Origin: Costus lasius | Taxonomy: Eukaryota; Streptophyta; Magnoliopsida; Zingiberales; Costaceae | DNA length: 64,000 bases | Direction of reading: 5' to 3' | Assembly: GCA_027563935.2 (NCBI GenBank) | Contig: CM050449.1 | Coordinates: 90,434,371-90,498,370, forward strand | Part shown: positions 22,066 through 33,181 of the stretch, one piece after another | Layout: each line of letters starts with the position of its first letter | Numbering within the stretch: the stretch's first letter is position 1 | The notes under the pieces: model-generated | The model's input: only the letters and a program-made list of their open reading frames with translations | What the model was told of the DNA's origin: nothing | The model's database searches: none | Position numbers and translations under genes: made by a program

Positions 22066-22559
22066 TTTGGTAAGATGTAGGGAGTCCTCGGTGGATGGCG
22101 GACTCTATTCGATGGACAGTGAAAAAACAAAGATGAACGTAGACGGTGAACTCTATTCCCATGCGTCACGGATGCCATGAAGGAAATTATCGAATTCAAC
22201 GATCCAATTTTGTCGAAGGGATGATCTAATGGCCCAAACATGTACACAGTTTAATTTGAATTAAAGTTAGCTTGATTCTAAACAAATCTAGTCAAGGCAC
22301 ATAATGTAAATTGAAATAAATAAAAAAAAGAAATAGGTTTAGCTTGAGTTGAATTGAAACCCAGTCAAATTTCCTTATGAAACTAACCCAAATGTGAATT
22401 TGATTCCGACTTTGATCCAAACTCGAATTTGAAATGTATCCAATTAATGACGATCTACTTGATCCAACATGACCCAGGTTATTATGAAACTTGATTTAAT
22501 GAATGATTGATCTGATACAAACAAAAAAATGGATAAACAAGAAGGATTTTTGCTATATA
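22066..22559. other. spacer, no gene seen
   Basis: AT-rich sequence without recognised domains, RNA genes or repeat boundaries. Confidence 0.5.
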
Positions 22560-23345
22560 GCATATTATCAATAAAATTGTTTGGGAGGTGCGTATGCTGA
22601 TACTATGTATCGGGGCATAGTTTCTCAATATTATTACAATAGTGCTTGGAGCAACTTATGTAACTTGAAATCAGATAAATATTCATAGAATGAAAGATAT
22701 TTTGAAAGAATATTTTTCGAAAAATGAAAGCAAGAATTTTGAAAGATAAAAGAAAGGAAATGAGATAAGTATTTACATATGGAATATTTATCGAAGAAAT
22801 AAAAGATGAAATAAATCATTGTGAAAAAAAATGAAATGAGATAAATATTCACAGAAAAAATATTTATCAAAAGAATGAAAGATGAAAGAAATGAAATGAG
22901 ATAATTGTTCACAGAAAGAATATTTATTGAAGGAAGGAAAGATGAAAATAATTATAAAAGATGAAATGAAATAAGTATTCACATAAAGAATATTTATTGA
23001 AAGAATGAAAGATAAAAGAAAGAATTATGAAAGAAATGAAATGAGATAAGTATTTACAGAAAGAATATTTATCGAAATAAAAATGAAATTATACTAAAAT
23101 TGTAAGCCTTTTATGGCAGTTATTATAAATGATATTGTTCTTCCAACTTATTTTTGTTTGGTTTGTATATATAGATCTCTTAATCAAAGGTACCCTAAGC
23201 TATTTAGGGGTAACTAATAATGAATGCTTGTGTTCATTGGCAAGCATTCATTGAAAGCTAAAACCCACTTAAACAAAAAGCCTTATATCTATAAGGTGAA
23301 TTTGAAATGGTCGCACGACATTTTAACATGAAATTGAAACATAAC
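22560..23345 (+). repeat. element X copy 2: shared flanks around a different array
   Basis: The left flank (gaggtgcgta at 22585, then gggcatag.ttctcaat) matches 5018-5065. The right flank (about 23165-23330) matches 19805-19945. The middle holds a purine-rich minisatellite unrelated to the 73-bp array of copy 1. X may be an element whose centre tolerates or generates tandem arrays. Its class is unknown to me. Confidence 0.6.
22660..23085 (+). repeat. purine-rich minisatellite
   Basis: At least five loose units of gaaatgagataagtattcac, agaaagaatatttatcgaa and agaatgaaagatgaaag, of variable length around 60-80 bp. One strand is nearly free of C. The open frames across it are low-complexity by-products. 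Confidence 0.85.
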
Positions 23346-24028
23346 CATTTCTGACCTAACAAATTATAGCAAGCCCAGTGGGACATGGCTTCTCCTTTCA
23401 TCTTTGAGATCTATACTTATAAAATCATTTCATGTTTTGGAAGAACATCATTTAAACATCACTCAGCCAAATTTGGCAATGAAGCGAGCAGGAGTAATGA
23501 CCTGCCTAAAAAAATCATTACCTACCTTGTCACAAATGACCAGCAGAAAAGGCAAATCGAGTCTATTTATAGCTATTAATTTACCAAAAATTGAAATGAT
23601 GAGCACACTCACCGTGAATTTACTTTGTTTTTCTTTTACTAATACATCTCTCCATTCATGTAGGAAATTTAAGATGGAAACCAAAAACAGAACAATTTCA
23701 TTGAAGGAATGAGAAGTGCTGCTCCGAACAATTATGGCACCCTCCTTCAACTGAAATACTTTTACCAGATTGAAGCATTTCTAATACTTGAGGTTTGGGG
23801 TATCAAGCACCCAAGGAGTCATATGATGAATCAACATACCAACTTTCTTTACACACTTGTAATGTGGTGTCACTATGTGAAGTGAAAACAGAGACAAATA
23901 ACTAAGGCATAATTCCACAAAATTAAGGATCATATGTTAAATGATATATTGGAAGACAAATACTTTCTAAGGTAATTTCATTTAATTTGTCTTTAAAATG
24001 TTGGGTAGTGATGGTTTGAGTAGGGATT
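23346..24028. other. spacer, no gene seen
   Basis: No element end or domain is recognised. Small open frames around 23385-23750 have no supporting motif. Confidence 0.45.
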
Positions 24029-24123
24029 AATTCATTGTTCTTATTTTTCACAACAGTCACCCCTTTCTATGGAATACAATGGACTGGACTTAGTTATTTA
24101 CAGTCGAATACAGGGTAAATAAT
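24029..24123 (-). pseudogene. Athila-like RT fragment (remnant G, downstream part)
   Basis: The minus strand translates to a CIP.KGVTVVKNKNNELIP-like phrase, the VLPKKGG region of gypsy RT. It corresponds to 12890-13000 of element A. It is cut at 24123 by element H. The flank ATAAT (24119-24123) pairs with GTAAT at 32085, a one-mismatch target duplication, and the RT frame resumes beyond H. Confidence 0.7.
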
Positions 24124-26210
24124 TGATGTGGGGTGGAGACACGAAATATGATACTAACTAAAAGTCTGATTATTATTATTTTTTTATTTTCAAAGTAAAG
24201 ATCAAAATTCAGAAAACAGCTAGAAACATAGTGTTGCAGAAATATATCATTTAAGAAAAGCTGCTATGCCTGGAACAAAATTCCGTAGATCCAAAATAAA
24301 AACCGATTAAACCAAGATGTCAAGCAAAACTAGTTCTTTGAATGACATTAAAAATTAGATAGTGAAGATATTTCAGCAAATTGTAATGTCTGCAACAAGA
24401 TAGCTAGTCGGAATATTCAAAAAAAAAATAGTTGCAGAATTTTATCATATTACTACTTTCGCAATGCTTTCTTGGGTGTACCAATGAATCTTTAGTAGGA
24501 CCAATTGTTACTTATGGTAGACAGAAACATGGTCTTCCTAACCATATCAGATATTATAGGTTCCATCGTGTCAAAGCACATCAAATACCTGCATAAAATA
24601 CGCTAATCAGATTAAATAAGAAGACTCTGCAGGAGTTAATCAATTTACGAAAAGTTGATGTGTCTTGGAGGACGATCCAGTCGATTTGCGTTTCTCCCAA
24701 CTATCCGAATGATAGAGGAGGATCAGGTCTTGCTAATAGATCCAATGATCAGAGCTGGGGGCTTCTTTGACCATGCCAAAAACCTACGACAATAAGGGTA
24801 ATCAGATTAATATGAAAGAGCAAAATAGAAGACAGCGGCAAGAAGCAGAGTCTGGAAACAGGCAAGGATGGTCTGCACCATTCAATGATGCCAGAGCTAG
24901 TGGTTTGTCGGCGACTCTGGTACAGCAGGTGGTGGAGAAGGTGATGGCGGCGTCAGAGCACTGGCAGCGGCGGAGAAACAGCTGTTCAGGCGGAACAGGG
25001 GAAGCTGCGAAAAGGAGGCGGCTATTCGAACAGGACAGGGGAGGTTGGCAGCATAGCAGGGGTGATCGCTGTTCACCGGATGGTGGATGAAATCAAAACC
25101 TGCTACAAGTGGAGGTTGTCATCATAGATGAGAAGACGTGGCCGGAGTTTGGGGTCGATTGGCGGCCTGCCGGAGGAGAACAACGATGAAGGGCGGAAGG
25201 CTGCGGAGGCGGAGGGTGTTCTGTTGGAACAGGGCAGTACGCGAGTGGAGCAGGGTTCATCGCCGGAAGGCCGGTGGTGCGCGAACTCGGAACCTACTAC
25301 AACTGCAGATCCTCGTGATGGTGTCGGAGATGTGGCCGGAGTTTGGGAGTGGATGGTGGCTGATCGGAGGAGTAACACGCGGAAGAGCCGTGCTGGGGCG
25401 GAAACTGGGCGGAAACGTTCGATTCCAGCGATCGGTGTGGTGGATGGGTAGATGCCGGTGACTGAAGCTTCGTCTTGCGGAGGAGAAGTGATGGACGAAG
25501 TTTCGTAGAGATCCGGCCGGTGGATCGTCAGTGGCAAGGTCGCGAACTTCTGGAAATCTTGTGAACACGTAACTGGTTGGCTGGGAGCGTAGGTTTCGGA
25601 GGAAGAAGGGAGTAGAGGAGAAGGGAAGTGGGAGGGACTCGGCCCTAGAAGGAGGAGAGGGGAAAGCTAGGTGACACAAGCACCTCAGAGGAGAAGGAAG
25701 GAGACATCCGATTCCATTGGAAAGAAAACCATTTCCATTCAATCATAAAAAATCTGCCGATTACAAGGATACATGAGTGTAAGATATAGGGGAAGCTTTG
25801 AGAGAGGTTGCACGCGAACGTTGAAGGTAAACGTTGTTCTTTCCATCTCCAGCAAAGAGACGTTGTGCTTCCATTTGCAGCGATGAAGGGAGAGACGTTG
25901 AGCCTTCCTTCTATGCAGTGATCAAGATTTGTGTTGATGTGCGCTTTGATGAAATCCCTACTTGGCTGGCTGCTGGCTGAGCATTATCGCAGAATTTGTT
26001 TCCTTTACCCTGGATGTTGTCACATTTTGGATTTTATTGCGGCAACTTATTGAGCTGAAATGTCTTGAAGTCATTGGAGTAATTATTCCCATTATTTTGA
26101 GCTAGCTAGAAGTGAGCATGCTAGCTTATTTGTGAGACCTCCAAGTCTTTGGCTAGGGTATTTGTAGACTCCACTTGTACCTTCGTGGCTCATGGTTTCT
26201 ACCCCCATCA
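24124..26210 (-). repeat. 3' LTR of element H
   Basis: 2087 bp, TGATGTGGGGTGG... to ...CTACCCCCATCA as read on the plus strand. The minus strand of 26211-26222 (gaggagaat) is a short purine tract in polypurine position. Open frames at 24767-25742 lie inside the LTR and recur in the other copy. Confidence 0.87.
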
Positions 26211-27299
26211 ATTCTCCTCGGGTGAAAAAATTCTTCTCCGAAGAATTGTTCTTGTGTGCGTGAGGAAGTTTTGGAGGAGCGAGAGTCAATGTCCATAGTC
26301 CAAGCTGTAAGTCAGGGATACCTGCATTGAATTCCCTTTCTCGGCCATATTCATTAGTAAACTTGAAATGAGGGATTCTAGCATCTAAGTTGCTTGGAAT
26401 AATGAAATCAATATGCTCAATTTGAAAATTAGAGAAAGCAGAATTATGTTCAATTATTTTAGTTTGTGTTGACTCTAAAGGTGGTTTAAGGGTATGGGTA
26501 GAAGGACCTAAAAGACAAGATTCAAGGATCATAGGGTCCTGGAAGAGATTTTCTAAGTCTAGGGGTTGAACTAAAGGTTGAGGATTAGGATCCAGGTCAA
26601 TCTCAAAAGGTTCTAACTTAGGTTCAAGACATGGTTCTAGAAGACCTATGGGTTTGGGTGGTTCAACTGGATTTTTAGGCAAGTCATCTTTAGGTTCGCT
26701 AGAGGTAGTGTTAAGGTCAAGTTCAGAACCTATCGGTATGGGCTCTAAAATTGAAAGTAAAGATATGGGTTCTACCTCAAGGTTTGGTTCAACATGATTT
26801 GTCTCTTGAGTTTCACATGTCTCATCTGGGCTTGTTTTAGTTTCTATGGTAGGCTCCAAAGTTTGTTCTTGAAACTTTAGCCTTTGTTGAAGTTCACCAA
26901 TTGGTTTATGCAACATGTCACTAGAAGTCAGGACTTTAACATGCATTGGTTCTTTGTTTCTAGGGTAGATTATGTGTTGCAAATCATTTTGAATAAAACT
27001 ATAACACCAAGGTTTGCTATAATAATATCCATGAAAATAATGCATGAATTCATCTCCTAATAAAATGTCAAAACCTTCTAAACCCATCATATCACAATTT
27101 TGGTTTTGATATTGTCCAACATAATGGGAATTAAGCATCGAAAGTCAACTAAAGTTTTAGTATAGTCTTCCCAAGTTATGACATATGGATAATCATGTTT
27201 CTGTATGGTGAGGCCAAATTGCTCAATGACTTTGGGAGATATAACATTAAACTTGACTTGATGATCAATAACAGTTTTACTATTATAGCCATTGCACAA
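26211..27299 (-). pseudogene. protease-like region with Glu/Pro-rich extension (element H)
   Basis: 27299-27087 gives FNVISPKVIEQFGLTIQKHDYPYVI and VDFRCLIPIML, the retropepsin-like region of gypsy elements. The usual D-S-G active site appears as DHQ, so catalysis is doubtful. A frameshift near 27090 leads to GLEGFDILLGDEF, retaining the ILLG part of the protease. The frame continues to 26092, about 300 residues rich in Glu, Pro and Leu with many EPxxxLEPxxEP-like phrases. The end FFTRGELMGVE resembles the tail of gypsy Gag-Pol proteins near the polypurine tract. No RT motif occurs between the two. Confidence 0.6.
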
Positions 27300-28604
27300 A
27301 GTGTATGTTGTGAAACAACTAGGCCTATGAGTAAGAACCCTATATTTAAATGTTGTAAAACTAAGTGTAAGAGCCTTTCGTTCCCTAACAGTTATTAGTT
27401 ATGTTCTAGCTATAACTTCCCTTTGTGTGAAGTAACGCATGATGATAAACAAGAAAATTAATGCTAGAAATGACTATTGTTTAAATGCAGTGCAGGAATA
27501 CTATTTCAGCAGGTAGAAAATAGTATATCTGCGTCAATTCAAATCAATTTCACCATATGGATGGGCAGAAAGTATGCTCATTGAAGATTGCAATTTGATT
27601 AAGAACAGAAACTAGGCTGAAAACAGGTTGGAAAATTCAGCATTCAAGTGCAGAATTTATAGTTATAATCAATGCAGCACTTATGGATGTTGTAAACAGA
27701 AATATGTTGGTGTTATACAAGCTGCAGTTTGACAGAAATTAAGTGCAGCAAGCAGGCTGAAAACTTCAAATTCAGAAGGCTGAAAAACCAGATTTTAAAA
27801 ATTCAGAAATAAAGTGCAGAATTCAGCGTAGAAAGTAGTAACTCAGAGGCAATTTCAAGAAAACTGCAGCACATGTAGGTGTTGAAAACTAATTTAGGTA
27901 GTGGCTGCAATTTGATGCAGGTTAAGTGCAGCAAGAAGGAGGAAATGTTCAAAATCTGTTGGTGCCGAAAATTCAGAAGTTAAGACACAGTTTTGTGCAG
28001 ATTATGGAATGGATGATCAGAACTTGAGCAAACAAGTGCAGTAGTTTGCTGCGTTGATGAGAAACTTTGCAAACTCAGTGAGGGAAGATGCAGCAATTTG
28101 GTTTGCTGTCCTAAACTGAGGTTTACAAGGATCTATGTTTCTGGAGTGGCTGAAAATCAATGAGAATGTCAAGGTGATCAAAATCAGATTGCTTGAAGAA
28201 TATGGTTTGCAGAATTTTGGTTGCAAACACAGTTAGGTGCGGCAATAAGTATGCTGTCCTGAACTGAATTTCACAAACTTTCATCATTTGTGGCCATGTT
28301 TGAATTGGCACAATAATGAAATTCTGCACTGCTAAAATCCGAAAAGTTTCACTAAAACATCAAGCACAGAAGTTCAGAGTTTACTTGTAAATTCAGTCAT
28401 GGACAGTGCAGCAATTAACTTTGTTGTTCCAACCATTCAACAAGTGAAAGCAACAAATTTTCAAATCAGAGATGCTGATTTGTCCCCACAAAAAAATCAG
28501 AATATTAAGTTCAATGATCAGAAAATCAGAAATGTAGGAACTTTAAAAACAAAGAGCAAAGTTAAGGATCGATGTGGACAAACAAGAGTTTACCACTTAA
28601 ACTT
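27300..28604 (-). other. long leader of element H with short interspersed motif
   Basis: No coding domain. The phrase aagtgcagcaa or aagtgcagaattcag and its variants recur many times between 27480 and 28440 (for example near 27650, 27740, 27820 and 27925), mixed with aattcaga. This looks like a repetitive, possibly structured, untranslated leader. Confidence 0.6.
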
Positions 28605-28616
28605 GCTCTGATACCA
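28605..28616 (-). promoter_or_regulatory. primer-binding site, initiator tRNA-Met
   Basis: The minus strand reads TGGTATCAGAGC, three bases inside the LTR end of element H. This is the standard plant initiator-Met primer-binding site. Confidence 0.9.
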
Positions 28617-28619
28617 AAC

Positions 28620-31600
28620 TAATGTGGGGTGGAGACAAGAAATATGATACTAACTAAAAGTCAGATTATTATTATTTGTTTATTTTCAAAATAAAGATCA
28701 AAATTCAGAAAACAGCTAGAAACATAGTGTTGCATAAATATATCATTTAAGAAAAGCTGCTATGCCTTGCACAAAAATCCGTAGATCCAAAATAAAAATT
28801 GATTAAACCAATATGTCAAGCAAAACTCGTTCTTTGAATGACATTAAAAATTAGACCGTGAAGATCTTTCAGCAAATTGTAATGTCTACAACAAGATAGC
28901 TAGTCGGAATATTCAGAAAAAAAAAAACAGTTGGAGAATTTTATCATATTACTACTTTTGCAATGCTTTCTTGGGTGTACCAATGAATCTTTAGTAGGAC
29001 CAACTATTCCTTATGGTAGACAGAAACATGGTCTTCCTAACCGTATCAGATTTTATAGGTTCCATCGTGTCGAAGCACATCAAATACCTGCATAAAATAC
29101 GCTAATCAGATTAAATACGAAGACTCTGCAGGAGTTAATCAATTTACAAAAAGTTGATGTGTCTTAGAGGATGATCCAGTCGATTTGCGTTTCTCCCAAC
29201 TGATCCGAATGATAGACGAGGATCAGGTCTTGCTAATGGATCCAATGATCAGAGCTGGGGGCTTCTTTGACCATGCCAAAAACCTACGACAATAAGGGCA
29301 ATCAGATTAATATGAAAGAGCAAAATAGAAGATAGCGGCAAGAAGCAGAGTCTGGAAACAGGCAAGGATGGTCTGCACCATTCAATGATGCCGGAGCTAG
29401 TGGTTTGTCGGCGACTCTGGTACAGCAGGTGGTGGAGAAGGTGATGGCGGCGTCAGAGCACTGGCAGCGGCGGAGAAACAGCTGTTCAGGCGGAACAGGG
29501 GAAGCTGCGAAAAGGAGGCGGCTGTTCGAACAGGACAGGGGAGGTTGGCTAGCATAGCAGGGGTGATCGCTGTTCACCGGATGGTGGACGAAATCAAAAC
29601 CTGCTACAAGTGGAGGTTGTCATCATAGATGAGAAGACGTGGCCGGAGTTTGGGGTCGATTGGCGGCCTGTCGGAGGAGAACAACGATGAAGGGCGGAAG
29701 GCTGCGGAGGCGGAGGGTGTTCTGTTGGAACAGGGCAGTACGCGAGTGGAACAGGGTTCATCGCCGGAAGGCCGGTGGTGCGCGAACTCGGAACCTGCTA
29801 CAACTGCAGATCCTCGTGATGGTGTCGGAGATGTGGCCGGAGTTTGGGAGTGGATGGTGGCTGATCGGAGGAGTAACATGTGGAAGAGCCGTGCTGGGGC
29901 GGAAACTGGGCGGAAACGTTCGATTCAAGCGATCGGTGTGGTGGATGGGTAGATGCCGGTGACTGAAGCTTCGTCTTGCGGAGGAGAAGTGATGGACGAA
30001 GTTTCATAGAGATCCGGCCGGTGGATCGTCGGTGGCAAGGTCGCGAACTTCTGGAAATCTTGTGAACACGTAACTGGTTGGCTGGGAGCGTAGGTTTCGG
30101 AGGAAGAAGGGAGTAGAGGAGAAGGGAAGTGGGAGGGACTCGGCCCTAGAAGGAGGAGAGGGGAAAGCTAGGTGACACAAGCACCTCAGAGGAGAAGGAA
30201 GGAGACATCCGATTCCATAGGAAAGAAAACCATTTCCATTCAATCATAAAAATCTGCCGATTACAAGGATACATGATTGTAAGATATAGGGAAGCTTTGA
30301 GAGAGGTTGCATGCGAACGTTGAAGGTGAACGTTGTTCTTTCCATCTCTAGCAAAGAGACGTTGTGCTTCCATTTGCAGCGATGAAGGGAGAGACGTTGA
30401 GCATTCCTTCTTTGCAGTGATCAAGTTTTTGTTGATGTGCGCTTTAATGAAATCCCTACTTGGTGGCTGCTGGCTGAGCATTATCGCAGAATTTGTTTCC
30501 TTTACCGTACCGTGTGTCACGCCCCGGTCAGAACGGTTTAAAAACAGCGCTTATCCGCTTCCTAGAGCCGTCCGGCGGAACACCGAAACGTGATCGCGCT
30601 AGGGTTTCCGGGCAAATCTAACTCCCAAATTCGAAACCCTAGTTCCCCGCTCACTTTTTTTTCCCCAAATTACAATTCGCTCGACAAAACCCTAACCCTA
30701 ATTAGGAAATCAAAAGAATCGAAAACCCTAAATCAAAATACCTCCCAATTTTGACCGAAGTCAAAATCGAACGTCGAATTTAATCTCTGCGCTGACTTCA
30801 CGCCGACGTCAGCAACTCAATTCGAAATCGCCGCCGCGATTCTATTTCGCTTGCGTCAGCATCGCCTTGCTGACGTCACTCTCCAAATCGAACGAATTCG
30901 ATTTCGCTCGTTGACCGCTCCAAGCGTTGACTTGCCTCGTTTCGAACGCCCGACGCGTTCGAACGAAGCCGTCGACTTTGCTTCGTCTTCAACCTTTGTC
31001 TCGCGTCGAGTTTAAACGCTTGCCGCTGCTGTTCGTCCGCCGCCCCGCGTTGCCGGAGAGGAAGGGTGCGCCGTCCGCACCTCGCCTTTGCCTTCTCGTT
31101 GCCGACCCGGAAGCCGCGAGGAGTCGACGTCGAAACTAGAGAGACGATCACAGGAACAGAGGAAAAGATCACCGGAATAGAGGAAAACGGGGAAAAGCTT
31201 TGCTCGATTTATCCATAAATCCGAACTACAAAAACCCCTCACCTCTCGTCCTCTCACGTCGGCGACGGATCTCGCCGCCGTTTACAGGTCTTCCTCTCTG
31301 GGCTACGACGCTCGTCGTCGCCGTCCCAACTCTCTTCGAAGCTCTCCGCTCACAACCTCACAGCTCTCCCTTCCGTTGCTTGCTGGTCGTGCCGCTCACA
31401 GGTCCTGTGGTCGAGATCCCCTCTCTCCTTCAGTTTCCTCCTTTTAACGAGAGTTGCCGCCTCTCGCTTCTCACGTGCCGAGAAGCCTACCTCTCTTCTC
31501 CTTCCGCGCATCCGAGTCGTCCGAGACAAAGCCGCTCCATTGCGTCCGCGTCCGCCACATCTCCGAGTCTCGCGGAGGCGACGAACCCGTCTCCAATCTC

Positions 31601-32084
31601 CATCGCGTCCGAGAAATCCTCTGTTGATCGCTCCGCCCACCCGAGTCATCCGCTGGAGCTTCGTCCGCGTCCGTGCGTCGCACATCATCCGGAGCTCGCG
31701 AAGATGTTGCCGTTGCCGCGCCCGCTTTCGCAGCAGCGTCCGGGTGTCGCGGAGAAGACGTCGTTGTTGTGTGGTCAACATCCGATTTTGATCATTCAAT
31801 CGGGTGCCGAATTCACTCTTCTTCGTGGGCTTTGGGACTTGAGTTGGGCTTGGGCCAGACCGGGTGAACCGGGGCCTGACACCGTGGATGCAGTCACATT
31901 TTGGATTTTATTGCGGCAACTTATTGAGCTGAAATGTCTTGAAGTCATTGGAGTAATTATTCCCATTATTTTGAGCTAGCTAGAAGTGAGCATGCTAGCT
32001 TATTTGTGAGACCTCCAAGTCTTTGGCTAGGGTATTTGTAGACTCCACTTGTACCTTCGTGGCTCGTGGTTTCTACCCCCATCA
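28620..32084 (-). repeat. 5' LTR of element H, interrupted
   Basis: It matches the 3' LTR throughout, except for a 1372-bp insertion at 30515-31886 (solo LTR plus one target duplication). The first bases are TAATG instead of TGATG, a point change at the terminus. Confidence 0.87.
30515..31881. mobile_element. CpG-rich solo LTR (1367 bp)
   Basis: It starts TGTCACGCCCCGG and ends CCGGGGCCTGACA, with perfect 5-bp flanks CCGTG (30510-30514 and 31882-31886). The empty site is visible in the other H LTR near 26015. The TGTCACGCCCC start is usual for LTRs of Tekay/Del-type chromoviruses, an assignment by resemblance only. The sequence is much richer in CG dinucleotides than its surroundings. It carries telomere-like AAACCCTAA phrases near 30690-30710. 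Long open frames on both strands (such as 31200-31979) are likely by-products of GC richness. Confidence 0.88.
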
Positions 32085-32640
32085 GTAATACCTGCATTGA
32101 GCAATTTAAGTACCTCCTTCTTCACCACTTCTTTCATAGAGGGGTTCAGTCATCTCTAAAAGTCCACATAAGACTTGTGATCCTCCTCTATAAGTATCCA
32201 GTGCATGCAAAAAGAGGGGTTAATCCCTTTCAAATCATCCATAGAATAGCTAATTACCTTCCTATGTATTCTAAGCTCATCTAGAAGTAGGTCAGTCTCC
32301 CTCTTATCGAGGTGTGCATTAATAATAATAGGATAAGTAGAGTTATGCTTGAGAAATTCATACCTTAGATTAGCAAGTAGAGTTTTAAGTTCAATTTTTG
32401 GAACTTCTCCTGTCTAAGGTTCCTCCTCCATCTCTAGAACCATGAAATCAGCTATAATGAAGAACTTGCATACCTGAATCAAATCATCATCTAGCATGCC
32501 AATAGGATACTTGATTGATCAATCAGCAAGCTGTAAATAGATAAGGGCATTAGTCTCATGCTGGCACCTAGATCACATAAAGCTTTATCAAAAGTCATCT
32601 CTCCAATCAAGCAAAGTATAGAGAAACTACTTGGATCCAA
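32085..32640 (-). pseudogene. Athila-like protease to RT fragment (remnant G, upstream part)
   Basis: Minus-strand phrases in order are [20 protein letters not shown] then ASMRLMPLS, with an intact-looking D-L-G-A protease turn, then a decayed linker, then LNPSMKEVVKKEVLKLLNAGI leading into RT. It continues at 24123 beyond element H. It begins near 32640, where plus-strand gag sequence of remnant F starts abruptly. Confidence 0.75.
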
Positions 32641-32645
32641 TCAAT

Positions 32646-33181
32646 CAAGCAAGTCATCAATCAATCAGTGAATTCAATTTCTTGTGAGATTTGTGGAGTT
32701 ATAGGACATTGTGCTATCGACTGCTAGATAATGGCCTCTTCTTCTTCAAGTGATGTATCTTTAGACCAGGTTAATGCAGTCGGCAATGTAAACTAGAGGA
32801 ATCAGAATGACCCATTTTCCAACACTTACAACCCGGGATGGAGGAATCATCCCAATTTTTCTTACTGGAACAACCAGAACCAGGCACACCAACCCAACTT
32901 CAATAGTCAAGCTCCTCAAGGTAACTTCAGCAGTCAGTTCTCTCAACCTAATTTCAGGCAACCACCAAGGTTTCAGCAAAGACAATTAAATCTACCATAG
33001 AAATCCAACCTAGAGCTCATATTAGAAAACTTCATCACCACTCAGTGAAAGCAGAATGAGATTGTGAACGAATCTATTAGGTAGCTAAATTCAAAAGTGG
33101 ATGCCTTGAAAACTCATTCCAGAATACTTAAGAACCAAATTGCTCAACAAACTAGCTCATCATTAAGATCATTGGGGAAAC
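32646..33181 (+). pseudogene. gag C-terminus (remnant F)
   Basis: Plus-strand translation gives the zinc knuckle CEICGVIGHCAIDC, complete as C-X2-C-X4-H-X4-C, then VNAVGNVN, DPFSNTYNPGWRNHPNFSYW, a Gln/Asn/Pro-rich stretch, and a coiled region with LNSKVDALKTHSRILKNQIAQQ. Several stops occur. It is cut at 33181 by a solo LTR and resumes at 34748. Confidence 0.82.

Larger units (their letters stand above)
24124..32084 (-). mobile_element. element H: initiator-Met-primed gypsy-like element without RT
   Basis: The two long near-copies at 24124-26210 and 28620-32084 are LTRs (termini TGATG...CATCA; 2087 and about 2093 bp once the nested solo LTR is removed). A TGGTATCAGAGC primer-binding site next to the right LTR sets the minus orientation. 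The target duplication is ATAAT/GTAAT. The internal part is only 2.4 kb, with a decayed protease and a Glu/Pro-rich frame but no RT, RNase H or integrase. It is therefore a non-autonomous or heavily deleted element. Confidence 0.85.

Noticed and set aside
22634..22982. Phe/Ile/Ser-rich minus-strand frames resembling membrane proteins
   Set aside because: Direct translations of the purine-rich minisatellite; low complexity only.
25138..25461. GC-rich plus-strand frames with a start codon context, considered as host exons
   Set aside because: An identical arrangement in both H LTRs and no splice structure or domain support.
24767..25742. Overlapping open frames on both strands, repeated at 29302-30243
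   Set aside because: They are the same segment in the two LTRs of element H. They overlap each other on both strands and have no recognisable protein features.
31200..31979. 259-residue plus-strand open frame and overlapping minus-strand frames (such as 31350-31799)
   Set aside because: They lie inside the CpG-rich solo LTR and run past its end into the H LTR. Both strands are open because stops are rare in GC-rich sequence; no domain is seen.
24124..32084. A 2-kb segmental duplication
   Set aside because: TGATG/CATCA ends, a primer-binding site next to the right copy, a purine tract next to the left copy and flanking 5-bp near-duplications show they are LTRs.
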